Notes under the pieces: generated by a model
Databases searched by the model: none
The model's input: only the letters and a program-made list of their open reading frames with translations
Told to the model about the DNA's origin: nothing
Assembly: GCA_904063045.1 (NCBI GenBank)
Contig: CAJFCJ010000026.1
Coordinates: 722,964 to 786,963, forward strand
Direction of reading: 5' to 3'
DNA length: 64,000 bases
Source of the DNA: Dimorphilus gyrociliatus
Lineage: Eukaryota > Annelida > Polychaeta > Dinophilidae
In this document: one piece after another, positions 35,601 to 48,767 of the stretch
Layout: each line of letters starts with the position of its first letter
Numbering within the stretch: the first letter of the stretch is position 1
Made by a program: the position numbers and the translations under genes

Positions 35601-38591
35601 GAATTTTATATTGTCCGATATTCAATGTTCTTTTTTCAATAAAAACCGAGCTATTGCTAGTCGTATATAATAAATTATTCGTATCCATATTGAAAAGTTT
35701 CCATTCAACTGTTGTATGTTTAGTTCTCTGACAGTCTATACGAATTAGTGGTGTAATAAGAATATTATGACTTTTTAACACTACTTTTGGTGAATTTTCA
35801 ATTAAATATTCATTTGGAAAAGTCACATTTGATATAGAGCAAGAAAGATCAATAATATTAACCACAGTCCATTTATAATCTTCGCTTACGCTATTAAATC
35901 CTTTAAGGGAAATGTTAAATGTACCAATTTTAATAAATTGATAATTAAAAGTAATAGTATCTTGTTGATTATCGATCTGTTTGTAATCTATTGCATTTAC
36001 AAGAGCATAGTCTCGGCAAACCTTGCTTATTCCATAGGCAAACTTCGTTTTTGGATTATCTGTATTTAAATCGAATACAAAGCAAGAATCCTTAGCCATC
36101 CTCTTTATTCTAGCCTCAATTACAATATAGTTATTAATAGTTGCAGTATCATTAGATAAGAGATAACTTATTATAACCTCATCCAATAAAAGTTTTGTTG
36201 TAGTAGATAAATATTTCTCCGATATTAGATTGCGACATAAAATCGTAGTATTTATAGTTCCAATGTCTTTTATTGAAAACGATTGACTAAATACTATTGT
36301 TTGAGAAGGTTCCAGTAATGGAATATATTCATCTCTTTTAATAACATTATTGAAAGAGATTGTACAATAGATATTTGTTAGATTGCTCTGATGTGATAAC
36401 GATGATAGTTCATAAATAATAATTCCAGGCGTCCAAAAGACTGTTTTATTACTTGTGAATGTAACGTTTTCAATAACATTTTGTACAATTATAACTTTTT
36501 CTATAGTTTGTCGATTAAAGCCATTTTCAACTATTGCTTTTACAGTATAGTTGCCAATATCTTTAAAGTAATATGTAAAATTAACTGATCTTTGGAAAGT
36601 AGATATGTTTGGATAAGATAATTCAAATACTGATAGATTGTAACCAATAATTAATTGAAATTTTACAAAAGAACCGGATGTTATATTTAATAAAAACAAT
36701 TGTTTTTCAAAAGGTTTCATTATGGCTTTTTCCATTGTAAACATAAAATTTTCAATTTTCTCATAAATATTGATATAATATAAAAAGTTTTGTGTGCTTA
36801 CTAAATTCTTACATGTAAGATTCAGTGTTCTATTAAAACCAACATAATTTATAGTATTGAACTGAATGGTTTTTTGAGATGATTTCTTAATTTTAGATAA
36901 ATCAGGTTGATGAACAAATTCTGTTGAATTCTCCAGAAATATTAAAGAACAAAAAACATCAGTTGGAGGATCGCTTTTAGTATTGACCATAATTGTAAAA
37001 TTTGTATAATACTCTCCAATACTAATATTATTAGGACCAGTAAGTTTTAGGTCATAAATTGGTACTTGAACAGTAATAGGTTTTAATAAATGTGATAATT
37101 CATTAACTGTATTATTTACAGTTATAGTAGGGGTGAAAATTCCTGGATTTGGGTAACTATGGTTAAACCTTTCAAGTTTATCAAGTATTACCTCAATTCT
37201 AGAATTATCTCCATCGAATATAAAGAGTTGAACATCATCACCAGTTAACACTTCAACAGATAATTCGAATGATCTATTAACACTAATTGTATAGTTGAAT
37301 AAATTTCGAAAAGACACATTTAAGCCAGTTATCTCTTCAATTAAAGTGACATTCCATTGAAAATCTAAAATGGTAATCAGATTTGAACACTCCCCTAGAA
37401 TGGTAATATTCTTATATTGTTTTTCGTTATATATTCTATTCATTGTGAAATTTAATTCAAATCCTTTAATTAAATTAACGTTAGAGAATAATTCCGTACT
37501 TTCATTGCCAAATTTTGCTCTACAAGAAACATTTGTTGGAACTATAGAAGAACCAATTTGTCGGATATTAATTTGAAAACTTCTTGGTTTTAAATAGAAT
37601 AATGAAATGTTTGCAATAGTTATTGGACTTTGAACTATTAAATTTGGACCATAAGTAATTGTATAATTAACGCTATTTGAAAAATTTGCCCTTAAACTAT
37701 ATATACCAGGATCACTAACTGTTGTAGTCATATTGTCGAATATTCCTGGTCCATGGAATTCTCTATTAAATACTATATAATTGTTTCCAATTGTTATTTC
37801 CAGTGTAATATTCGTACCGTATATTGCAGTTGCAATGATATCAAAAGGTAAATTTGTCCATAGCAAAGTTTTCGGTAATAATATTGAAACATCTTTAATC
37901 GCTTCTTCTAATGTAGCAACATAGGATCGATTACTGGATGATACTTGATTATTGCATTTTATAAATATCACAACATTCCTTTTATAACGCTCGTTAAAGC
38001 TGCTATCATAGAGGAGCAAAGCTGTAAAACCTTGTGTCAAGTTGACGTCATTTTTAGTAATATTCGTATTATTTTCACTTGTTAAACTTGTTATCATACA
38101 CGTCACATTTGTTGGTTCATGTAAAGTTTCTGCAGAGAAAATATGCATACGTACTGTTCTCGGTGGAATGATTATATGAGTTGCTTGAAGTTGATTGATT
38201 TCATGTTGAACTATAATATCTATTTTATCACTGTCACTGAGTGATGAATTTGTTACATTTACAATAATTGTATAGAGTTGAGGAATTGAATAAGAATAAT
38301 TAAAAATAATTGGTTTTTCTTCAACAGATGACATGAAACTGTTAAACGTTGTAAAGTTACCATCTCCAAAGTATATTCTATATTCTGTATTGTTGAAATA
38401 ATCGAAATATACACTTATATTTATTGATTTAAAAGTTGGATAATGAGTTTTTTCAATAAGTATTTCAACACCTAAAAAAAGAAAATAGAAAAACGAACGA
38501 AAATTAAATATCTAATATCTGTTTTTTTCAACTTACTTTTTAAGTAGATAATTACAAAGTTAAAGATGGTAAAGAAGGTGAAAATCTTCAT
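29650..38591 (-). CDS. Polycystin-1-like protein (PKD, REJ, PLAT, polycystin channel domains)
   Basis: Seven exons: 38591-38537, 38471-35096, 35031-34170, 34117-33992, 33931-33844, 33752-31479 and 31421-29650. They sum to 8,553 bases and give 2,850 residues in frame. A signal peptide (MKIFTFFTIFNFVIIYL) precedes a PKD-like repeat with YFGDG near residue 45, a long Asn-glycosylation-rich ectodomain, and a REJ region (LGGKKD, SYDPDNYPD, about residues 900-1200). Then come a GAIN-like part ending APNTIDF, a first membrane segment near 1890, a PLAT domain (about 1925-2040), and further membrane segments with the PKD channel domain in the last exon (about 2260-2850). Family members are large membrane receptors or channel subunits, often ciliary. 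The GPS lacks a clear cleavage-site HL-T/S. It is the largest gene here. Confidence 0.92.
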
Positions 38592-39250
38592 GATTTATCA
38601 ATAATATTCGCAAATTTCTCTCTTTCTTCTAAAAAAAACTCCAAACAACTGTATACAACAACAAGAATGGGTTATATAGTTACCCAATGGTAGAGTGACA
38701 TTAATAATTTATTGGTAAATAAAAAGATTGTTAAAACTGTATGAAACGACTCTATATATTTTAATATTAATTACTTTTATAGTCTAAAACTAAGCGATGT
38801 ATAAGTAAGTTATATAGTAAAGCCCTTTTATATTTTTTGTAAAAGTTTACATCATTTAATAATTGAAACTCTCTAATATTTATAACATATTTAAGCTCTA
38901 TCTATTTACTTTTTGTGCAGCAATCCAGTATCTATTGAAAAAAAAATGATAAATAATAGAATTATTATAAACAGTAACAGTTTATTCCTAAAGTGTAAAT
39001 TTTTTTTTTCCTGTTTCTAAAACAATGAACTTTTTTATGCAGATGATGTAAAGAAATTATTCATACATCTCTTTTATCTAGGAATTGATTGTCCTTTGTT
39101 TGTTCCTGCACTTGAATTTATTATCATTAATAATCTAGATATCATTTGAATACCGATCGGTTAAGTCAGTTCGGACAACATTTATTATGTATACTGTTTT
39201 ATAGGATTAGACAACAATTAAATATATGAAAGATATTTGCTATGATAATG
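38592..39250. other. Intergenic upstream of the polycystin-like gene
   Basis: AT-rich; presumably the promoter of the minus-strand gene and the 3' flank of the THAP gene. No gene seen. Confidence 0.4.
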
Positions 39251-39962
39251 TTATGATAACGGATCGTTGTCCTTATAGGAGCGCGATGATCTTGAAAACC
39301 AAAACTTTAAATTCTGTGAAGTTTTAAAAGTTATCGTCATTCTTCTCATCCGTTGAATTGATTGCTCATTTTGAATTTTCTTAGGACTTGAGATCTTGGA
39401 TTTTTTCTTTGTCTATTTGAGTGATAATATGCGAAGTGAGACAAGAAATAATAATAGAATATACTGACCTTCTTTCGTTTCTGCGCTAAAGGTTCCCTAT
39501 CCGGATGGGATTTTTGGGAGCAGGATGATACATTTATCATTGTTGGATTAGCGTTGGGTTTCAAACTAACTCGATCTGGTCCCCAATAACTTTTTGCGCT
39601 AAAATGTTCGGAGCAAACTTTGCGATATTTCAAACATTTTGCGCTTTTCTCATAGGCTTTCGTAAGTCTTTCATTACCCAAATTTGATACCCATATTGAA
39701 GCTCTAATTAAAGTAAATAGTTTTAAAGATGTCAGTTTAACGGTTGAGAACGAATCAGAATACAAAAAAAAAAATGGCACACACACAATTTTTTATAACT
39801 TTATTTTGCAGTTCACGTTAAGCAAACTAAGCTATTCATGGGAGAAAGTAATAAATACCTTTCTGGAGTATTTGGAAATTTGTGAAACTTTACATTTTTA
39901 TTGCTTTGAGTATTATTATTGCAATTTTTTGCTTGGCAAACAGTTCCCCCTCTCTTTCTCAT
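39251..39962 (-). CDS. Small THAP-domain protein
   Basis: Exons 39962-39859, 39703-39469 and 39412-39251 join in frame to 166 residues. Exon 1 gives the first zinc pair in VCQAKNCNNNTQ followed by VKFHKFPNTPER. Exon 2 gives SIWVSNLGNER, the second pair in KVCSEHF and the closing LKPNANPTM. That is a full C2CH THAP zinc finger, a sequence-specific DNA-binding domain often derived from P-element transposases. The rest is short and basic (AQKRKK, TKKKSK), a likely nuclear localisation signal. No catalytic part is present. A frame antisense to exon 1 that resembles a signal peptide is considered chance. Confidence 0.85.
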
Positions 39963-40286
39963 GGCTTGAAAACTGGTAATAGCATTCTTCCGGAAGTTGA
40001 ATATGGTACGTAACGTTAGAGAACTTATAATCGGAATTATTATTGTTTTTAAATTTTACAAATATTAATATTCTTTATGAACACATTTAATAATAAAACT
40101 AATTTACAATGTTTAAATCATTGTCTAAATGAATTTATTAATTAGGATTAAAGTCCCAAGTGAGCGATAAAGAGGGAAAATATGAGGGTACAATTGAAGT
40201 AAGTAACCAAATATTTTCATATAACTTGTTAATAGCGCAGTCTTCCTGTTAAATATCTATTTACAAGTGTAAAATGAACATTAGAA
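39963..40286. other. Intergenic
   Basis: Short AT-rich region between the THAP gene start and the F5/8C-like pseudogene; no gene seen. Confidence 0.4.
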
Positions 40287-41671
40287 TTATGATATTAATT
40301 TGACAAAAAGAAATTGTTTGTTTTTACCGTAGTAAAATAGAGATATTTCAGATATTTCAACTAGATAAACATCTGGATATATCTTTATTTGATCGTTTAT
40401 GCCTTGACATATGAAGTATCTTTTATGTTTGGTTGATGGCGGTTGTAAATATTTACATATGTTCTCCAAGTCTATATTAATTGTAGATGTTAGAATAGCG
40501 TCTCTATCCACGTGATTACCCCCTATCTCAATTAAATACGGAGTAGTTCTATTCCATTCTTCTCTTGAGAATATATTTATTCCGCTTAGAAAATTGGTAC
40601 ATTTCTCAGAAACTAAAAAAAGAAAACAATAATCAATTTAAATTAATTAACTAAAATTAAACAATTAAAAGAATCTTAATTATATACAATCATAAGATAT
40701 GAGCGTCTTTGTAAATAGGTCAAATTCATAAATCTCATGTTCATCTACTGTATCTATAGTAATTAAATCTGTAAAAATTATTCTTGTTTCTTTACAAAGT
40801 GTATTATCGCTTATTTTTGAAATACTCCATCTACAGCGTATTTATAAACGTTATCTATATCATAATATCTTGATGCATATAAATTATTGTAATCAACTTT
40901 TAGCTTTTGATATTCTAAATAAGAATAATTTAATAATTAAATGTATAATAGATAATTTTAATACTTTAACCTCTATTATTCGCCTTTGTTCCAAATACTT
41001 GAACATCGCACATACTTAATGTAAGACCTTGCTCTTTTTGTTGAATAAATACAAAAGAACCTTGAACGTTTGATTCACAATTGAAACATTCGTATTCGGT
41101 AAATAACGTTGATGTTGGTGTTTTTATAATTTTATTCACTTCTGTACATTTAACTCGAATATCCAATGGAAAATTTGTTACATTTATTATTAAATTCCTT
41201 AGTTCATTTGCTAAATATTATTTATTTCATTACTTAATTTACTGTATATAGTATAGATATAAGTATCAATAACAAACCAGTTGGTAGATTTCCATTTAGA
41301 ATACAAACTTTATTAACGTTATATATATTACCAAGATCGACTATTCACCAAGATTGCTTTGTAAATTGTTTTGTTTTCGAACAGTAGCTCTCCTTTTAAT
41401 GGAAAATTTTCGATTATTTAAAAGAATTAGTTAATGAATAAAAATAGATTTTACCGGTTCAATTTGAATATTTAAATTATTAGCGAATTCAGCATGAAAT
41501 GCAGTTGTACTTTGATAAGATGGTTGATTTCTGGCAAGGTTAATTTCAATTCCATAAATAACGTTTCCTAATGATGAATATTTCGTTTTTTAATGTTTCA
41601 TTGTATAGATAAAAACAAGAAAATGTTTTACCTGATATTATCAAGAAGTAAATAAGGTTATAGTTAATCAT
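40287..41671 (-). pseudogene. F5/8 type C-like gene with nonsense mutations
   Basis: A signal exon (MINYNLIYFLIIS, from 41671) and an F5/8C opening (INLARNQPSYQS) are spliced in frame. The conserved WW of the family is here W-stop: TGG TGA at 41345-41350 on the minus strand, then IVDLGNIYNVNKVCILN continues in the same frame. The next exon is intact (VKCTEV..CFNCESNVQGSFVFI). The third module is broken again by a stop near 40828 and a frame change. The final exon, about 40615-40287, ends VEISEISLFYYG. Exon order and phase match the genes at 8206 and 20366. Two independent lesions make an assembly error less likely. Confidence 0.75.
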
Positions 41672-42544
41672 TATTTCAAATATACTGTAAAATTCTAAAT
41701 GATTATCTTAGTAGATGTTGACTTATGAGAGACATACTGTATACTATTTTTGCTTACCATGTATTATTTAATATATATCTTATTATTTATATAAGTCAAA
41801 GTATTATGTATATTCTTTTTATTTCTAGTTTATTGAATATTTTTAAAAAACTAAACTAAATATAAATGAATAATCAAGAGAGAGAGAGAGAGAGTAATAC
41901 ATTTTTCATTAGTCTTATTGAAAATTTGAAAATTAAAATCAGCAACAAAAGTTGAAGAATATTAATTTATTATAAGAATATAATATAAATCAATATTAAA
42001 TGTAACTTTTGATTAGAGAATTAGGCCCTGGAAGAATGACTTTATAAATATCATATCTATACATTGAATTGAATTTTTTGACTTAATGATAAATTATTAT
42101 CATTATTATGACTTTTAAGACAGCGAAAAGATTGTCTAATCGGAGCGAATAGTTGAATAAAGCAGACGTAGAATTAACAGATTAACCAATGATAGACAAG
42201 GGAAGGGAAGGAGGAAACAACAATCGAATCTCTATTGCCTAATCAAAGTTTACAATACAATGATATCAACTCTATTCCTTCTTCTCCTATTCCCGAATAA
42301 GAAACTGCCAATTGGAAAAAAGCTTGATAAAATCAACTTAAGATGCGCTGGTTCTGATGGACTCAAGGAATTGTTTCAGAAATAATAAATAGGTCATAAA
42401 TAGGAAAGCTGAAACAATTCTTATGTCCGACATTTACTCCTATAAACTTATAAAGAGCGAATCGGGCAAACAATAAAGAGAAATTTATCATAATAGTGTA
42501 ATTCTTATTTATTATCTGTAATTAAGAAGATAAAAAATGTTGGT
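41672..42544. other. Intergenic
   Basis: AT-rich with an AG microsatellite at 41877-41893. No gene supported. Confidence 0.4.
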
Positions 42545-44060
42545 TTACCACCAATCCTTCTTAAATTTTCTTAATAAAAGACAAACTGCATAAAATAATG
42601 TGCAAGCAAAGTAAGTTGAGCTAGTTAAATAGAATAATGAATCAAAACTGTTTGTCAAATCGTAAAAGTAGCCAGCCAACGTTGGTCCTATTAACGAACC
42701 TACGCCTATGCTCATTCTGAATAGAGAAAAAGTTTCTTCTAAATGTCTTCCGTCGTGCAGTTCAATACAAGTAGACATTTGAGCAGCCATAATTGGACCA
42801 TCGAATAAACCTTGCGCTTTAGAGGATAATGAAAAAGAGAGAATGAATGAATGAAAGAAAGAAAGAAAGAAAGAGGGAGAGAGGTTAGAAAGAAGAGAAA
42901 TTAATTTGAAATAACTTACCGATTATATAGATAATAACTGTTGTGAAATTATAAGTATATAGAGCGAAAAAGTTTGTCAAGGATAATAGAAGACTGGCAA
43001 TTATGTAGGATAATATTAAATTTCCTTTTATATAATCTCCAAAGATTGATACAAGAAGCCTTCCAAAAAATTCAAAAAATCCAAACACCGACATTCCAAT
43101 ACTGGCATTTTGAGAGCTTATTCCCAAGTTTGTCATATAGTGAACCTATGAACGAGAAGAAGAGGGAGATTTTATTTGAAAATACAAAATGTCTACGAAC
43201 AAACCAGAAGCACAATTGGAGCTGTATAACCTATACTTCTCAATGCTGTTGCCATAAACCAACAAGTTCCAACAACGATTCTAGTAACCTTTTTCAGCTC
43301 TTTCTTCTTTCCTATCTCAGAGATAAGGGGTACTGTTATCTCTTCGCTAATAAGCGTATATTCATCATCGTTCAACTGGTGCGGTTCAACAATAGCCATT
43401 GCCGATGGAAAACATATTAGAAATAGGATTAGGCCTTGTATACCAAACGTTTTTTGCCAACCAAAATGGCTGATTAGCGCCTCCAATATAGGATTAAGGA
43501 TAAACGTTCCTAAAGGGTAGCCGCAAGTTAGTAAGCTATTGGCTAAGACGTGTCTTGGATGATTGAACGGATAATAGAGGTTAACAACAAAATATAATGG
43601 ATTAATCATCAAACAAGCAACCGTTCCGAAAATTATACCAAAACATATATAAACGGACCAAAAGTTTTCATAAAGACCACTTAAACCTAAGAAAGTCGAT
43701 GAGATAATTGTACCTAACAATAGGCATTTTCTAGAACCAATTCGATTTGAGAGAAATGTCGCTATAGGAGTTACAAGACAAACCAAAGCTATGGCGGTCG
43801 AACTTATTAAACCTAAAAAGATAAAAGGTTAAAGAATAATTTAACGTCAAATGTTCTTTTCTTATAAGAAAAAGTTGTCATCTGTTACCTAAATAAGTTT
43901 CCTGATTAGTAATTGAACCTTTTAAAGCTGGAATATATTCTCCAAAAGTGAAAAAGTTTGCCGTAGTCATTGAGTAGACGATAACACTTAGTAGACATAC
44001 AAAAGGTCCGCGAAAACTTTTACAATTCCATTTTCGTTTTGCAATTGCCAAACAATTCAT
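42545..44060 (-). CDS. SLC16 (monocarboxylate transporter)-like MFS protein
   Basis: Exons 44060-43889, 43812-43205, 43145-42920 and 42810-42545 give 423 residues. About 12 hydrophobic segments are visible. Exon 2 carries IGSRKCLLLG (the cytosolic loop after helix 2) and CGYPLGTFILNPILEALI followed by HFGWQKTFGIQG, typical of SLC16-type MFS carriers; exon 4 has SLIGPTLAGYFYDLT. A short hydrophilic loop (NDDEYTLISEE to KKKELKKV) divides the halves and is shorter than in many MCTs. The role would be proton-coupled or facilitated carriage of monocarboxylates or related small organics at the plasma membrane; the substrate cannot be read. The N-terminus is short but begins at an ATG with a basic segment. 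Confidence 0.85.
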
Positions 44061-44824
44061 ATTTCTTTCAAAAATACCAAAAAAAAAAAGAGAAAGAAAA
44101 AGCTTGAGAATAATTGATCTTAATAGAAAAAAATATTATCTTTCGTCGTTCTATCTTGATTTTATACAAAATAAAAAAACAAACAAACAACAGTCTCTCC
44201 CCCTACAAAGCGGCGGAGTCTTTTTAATACAGTTGAACTTTTAGGACATTGAGAATTTTGCAGATTCACTTTTACTTTTTTCCAACTAAAGTTGAACCCT
44301 AAGAATTTATTATGAAATTGTCCTTTAACTGTTTTAATAGAAATTTAACAAACAAAAAATACTATTTAACTTTTACTCTTTTTTTAAACTGTAACCTTTT
44401 TGTTTGTCAAATGAAGAAATTTTAGATAGAAAGAAAAGAAGAGGAAGAAGATACTACGATTTATTTGTGTAAATAATAAGTGATTATTATTACATATTTT
44501 CTTTTCTATAATTAACTTTTAACCTCATTTCCAAATTATTTGTATCTTTTTTTCTTCAATTATCTTATTAATTGAAAGAAATTTTTCCGCTTTTAACTAG
44601 GCCTACAAATAGATAGTTTGTAAAATGTTCGTTCTGACCTTGTAACAATATACATATACTATATATTCCGTCTTATTAATCGTCCTCTGGTCATATGATA
44701 ATATTAGTGTGGATCTGGTAAATTTCTGACGAAATTGAACGTGAATAAAGAAGAAATAAAATACTATATTAGTCATATTTAACATTGTATAATTTATTCT
44801 TTATCCTTAACATAATTTAATTCA
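44061..44824. other. Intergenic
   Basis: AT-rich; no gene seen. Upstream flank of the transporter gene. Confidence 0.4.
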
Positions 44825-46179
44825 TTAAAGTGATGCTTCATTTATATCATCGTCGTACAGAATTTCCCTTAAATCGAAATGTTTTTCGTTCTTCGAAATC
44901 CTTAAGAGATTGAATAAATCTGTTTTTCTAAAAGCTTTCAAAATATCCGTAAGTGCGACAAAGAATTTCTTGATATTTTTAAATTGAACAAGTTCAACCT
45001 TATCAATAAAAAACTTTGATAGAGTAGCATCAAAATTAGTTTTTCCAGGGCATCTTCCATGTTTACATAAATTTTCCCAACGATTTATTTCTAGAAGAGA
45101 AATTTATTATCATCTGATTTGGTATAAGAGAAAGAAAATAATACAAACTCGCTAAATAGTCTACTGCATCAGACAAATTCTCCTGATTTATTCGAATCTT
45201 ATTTAGGTCGTAACCATCGAATATATCGAAATATTTGAGGAAATCTTCACCATATTTTTTAATCATTGTTACAAAATATTCGGATAGTGCTAATGTATGA
45301 TCTTTCATGTCTTCATCGCATCCAAGATAGGGAACTTCAGAGAGAAATTCAAAGAAATCATATATTACACCAATTGAATTTTCGTAGAATTTATCATCTT
45401 TCCTCGTTTCTACTATCTTTCTTTTAAATGTTTGTAGGTCATTTTCAGACAATGATAGTGCATTTTTAAAAATTTCTTCCGCTTCGCCACGCTCCTTAAA
45501 TTCGCCAATATAACAAATAAAAAAACTAAATTTACGACCTATATCGTATGAAAAACGTCTCCCTATCTGAGGATATAGCGCTTTCACATCGTTAAAATAT
45601 AAAATAGGCATTAACACTACGTTTGTTTGTAAATTTTCGTACTTAGGATCACAAGAATCAAGATCAATTAAGAGATTCGTTACAGAATCGTAGTTGACCG
45701 TATTAATCATTTCTTGATAGTTTTTATATTCCGACAATCCAGAGTAGCTTAATTTTTGTAAGAATTGAAATACTGTATTTTAAATGCTTCTCCAGCGTCT
45801 TTTTTAACGTTTAAATTCGTATAGTCGCCTAATTTCTTTATCAATTGCACTGTATTCGTTGAGTTTAAAAGATTGTAGACAGAATTTGCAAACTTTTCCC
45901 TTTCAATTGTAAAGTCGAAGAGAAAAACAGAATTTAACATTTCTATAATTTCATTTTTAGATTGTTGAAGTTGTTCATTGTCTAGCCATTCGTAGAATGT
46001 CGTAATAAATTCTTTCGTGTTAGCTTTTACGGTATCTTGTCCTTAGAAAGAAAGAAAACAAATAAGAATGATAAATGATTAATTATCAAAAAGAAAAGAG
46101 ATCATTTACTACTCAGAATTGCTGTTTCGTACGCAACGACACAACTTGCAAAGAATAATATTTGATAAACTTTTGCCAT
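44825..46179 (-). pseudogene. Secreted helical family member, frameshifted
   Basis: Exons 46179-46110, 46041 to about 45145, and about 45092-44825. Signal peptide MAKVYQILFFASCVVAYETA, then a helical body with FYEWLDNEQ, FLFDFTIEREKFA and, later, EKYG-like KYGEDFLKYFDIFDGYDL, and a last exon with LCKHGRCPGKT. Exon 2 breaks at an A run (T run on the plus strand, 45778-45781): one frame stops after IQYFNSYKN, while the next frame continues FLQKLSYSGLSEYKNYQE, which aligns with the intact paralogue at 47328. A single-base loss is enough. This could be a recent pseudogene or a homopolymer sequencing error. Confidence 0.7.
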
Positions 46180-47327
46180 GTGGAAACTTCTTTTATTTAT
46201 TTGACCTAGCTTTGTTTCCTCTGTTTTGAAACTGAAAATACATATATATATATATATATTTATATAAACTATAGTATAGTAAATGTTAATACACCCACTC
46301 ATTTTCCTTATTAACTTTATTGTTAAATTACTTAATTGTTTAAGGAGAACAGATAAAAGTGATGAATATATAGTTTTATTATGATTTCGGGATTTACGAT
46401 TTTCGTTGATTACCTGGAAATCGCGTAGGATAATAAACTGATCATAAAAGTCAATAATAAAAGTATTAAAAATTTGAGCTGATTTAACACTTTACAATAA
46501 AATTCTTTGAAATAATAGTTAGAATAATTCTTATACGTAACCATATAATTTAGAAACAGCTATGAATGACGAAACGTTCTAAACGTTCTATAAAAAATGT
46601 ATCATATTTTACTTGCAGTAATATTTTCCTTTTCAAAAGATTAAAAGCAATATTATAATATATAGGAAGAATATTTGCAGTTTTTTCCCATCCCTTTCAG
46701 TTTGCTGTTCTTTTTTTATTTCTTATATTCGAAGGAGAGAGCAGACGATTGGCGTTCCTCACTATATACAGTATCACTTTTATTTACTCTTCAATGTACA
46801 AGTTAGTATAGACATTGTATTTTATAATAATCTAAATGATCAAATTTACTTTAATAATACAAAAAAAGTATAGTAAACAGGTCTATAAAAGAATTATTAT
46901 CGAATTGGAAAGTATAAACGAAAAATGGATCAAAAAGCTTTTATAGGTAAAAAGAAAAAGTAAGTACTTATCTACTTATTTAAACATTAATAAAACGTAA
47001 GATAATTAATATATAAATATAAAAAAAACGTTAATTTGTCGGGTTTTTTCCTTTTAATTCTTAATGGAAGAAAAAGAAAAGAATACCAGTTTTCAAAAAA
47101 GAACAAAAAGTGAAAATCAACGAAATAGAATTTCGGTAATTTTGAATAATAAACTAGAAAATTATTATAAAATCATAATAGTTTCCCTAATCGAGAGAAA
47201 ATATGAAATATAAAGAGATATTTACGCTATTTATCAATCAAACAATCAAGTTAATACAATTAATAATAGAAGATAAATATATAAAAAAAAATAAGAAAGA
47301 TGAAATAACAACATTTGGTTGTTTGCT
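46180..47327. other. Intergenic between divergent paralogues
   Basis: Shared upstream region of the helical-family genes at 44825-46179 (-) and 47328-48640 (+). It includes a TA microsatellite near 46242-46259. No gene seen. Confidence 0.45.
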
Positions 47328-48640
47328 ATGAAAAGGAAAGTTTGTCATATTCTATTTTTAGCCTTCTTATGTTCAATTTGGCATAGAACACAAAGTTTAA
47401 GTAGTAAGTTGTATTAAGATAATTGTAGTTAAAATTTGTTATAATTAATTCAAATATTCTCAATAAGGAGTTGATAAGATAAGAAATGAGACAGAACATT
47501 TTGTTAAAATAGTTTACGAATGGCTGGATAACGATGACAAACAACAACGAAGTAAAGATGAAATAGTCGATGCTCTAAATAGTTATCTTCTATTTGATTT
47601 TACGATTGAAAGGGAAAGATTTAAAAACTGTATATTCAATATTATCAACTCTGATAACAGGATACAATTAATAAGGAAATTGGATAATTGTACTAATTTA
47701 AATATAAGAAATAATCCTCAAAAAGCTCTGACGATAAGTCGTAATCTAAATTTGGCCTATTCGACTTTATATAGATTATCTAAAAATGAAAAGTATAGCG
47801 ATATTAAAGAAATAATTGAAACGATTATGAGAAATGAACAATATTTTATAATTGATAATTGTAGGCGAAATGATACTGTTCTTTATAAAAAAGTGAGTAG
47901 TTTCTTGGATATCGTTTATCTTTATCTAAGATCAATTTATCCGGAAGTAAAAAGACTTTTTAAAGGTAAAATAAGATTATTTTCATTTGCCGTATGTTTT
48001 ATAACTGAAACTGAAAATTTGGATGATGCCAATGACATAATTAGAGAATTATTTCATCATATTTCCTATGACAAACTAATCGATTTTGAAGACAAAATAT
48101 TAAGGATAATTAAAGATGAAAAATTTTACAAACAATCAATCAGCATTGTAAAAGAATTTATTGATTTTATCGTCAACAATAATTACTTAGGTATTGATAG
48201 TAATATGAAAAATTTTGACCAGCCTTTGGAGGATTTCCTTCAGTCTTTGGTTGAAAAATACGGTTCAGATTTCCTTAAATATTTTGATTTGTTAGACGGA
48301 TATGGCCTTAAATATATACAAGTTGATAAAACTTCCATTTCAACCATTGTTGACTATTTAAAAAGTAATAGATAATTGAATTTCAGTTTTTGACAAACTA
48401 ATATATTCTCTTCAATTAGAACTAGGATATTGGAGAAGATTGTGCAAGTATGGAAAATGTCCTGGAGAGACTGATATTGATAAAACTATAGCTAGATATA
48501 TTGTAGCTGAATTTGGCGATAGTGCATTCCATTTTATAGAAACCGTTCATAAAGATTTAGCGGAAGTGCTAAATTCGTTGAGAGATTCAAACTTTATAGA
48601 TATATTTAAACAACTTGATCTTATACACGGATCAGAATGA
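47328..48640 (+). CDS. Secreted all-helical protein of an unrecognised family
   Basis: Exons 47328-47403, 47468-48364 and 48420-48640, phase-1 introns, 397 residues. A signal peptide (MKRKVCHILFLAFLCSIWH) is followed by a mature part predicted helical from its pattern of hydrophobics and charges. It has few cysteines and landmarks FVKIVYEWLDND, FDFTIERERF, FAVCFITETENLDDAND, YLGIDSNM and VEKYGSDFLKYFDLLDGYGL. The last exon adds WRRLCKYGKCPGETDID. I recognise no named domain. It is the divergent intact partner of the frameshifted copy at 44825, and more distantly shares the order of landmarks with the pair at 55994 and 58308. Presumably extracellular; function unknown. Confidence 0.78.
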
Positions 48641-48767
48641 TTTTCGGAAGACGACGAAACTATATTTCTAAATAATATTATAAATAGTTTGTCATACAGT
48701 AATATATCCACCTATATTATTATCATTCAGTTGTTGTTTTGCTAATTCACATTAAACACTTACTTAT

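Noticed and set aside
39880-40020. Plus-strand signal-peptide-like frame (KLYIFIALSIIIAIFCLA)
   Set aside because: It lacks an ATG, is antisense to the well-supported THAP exon 1, and its apparent downstream exon leads nowhere.
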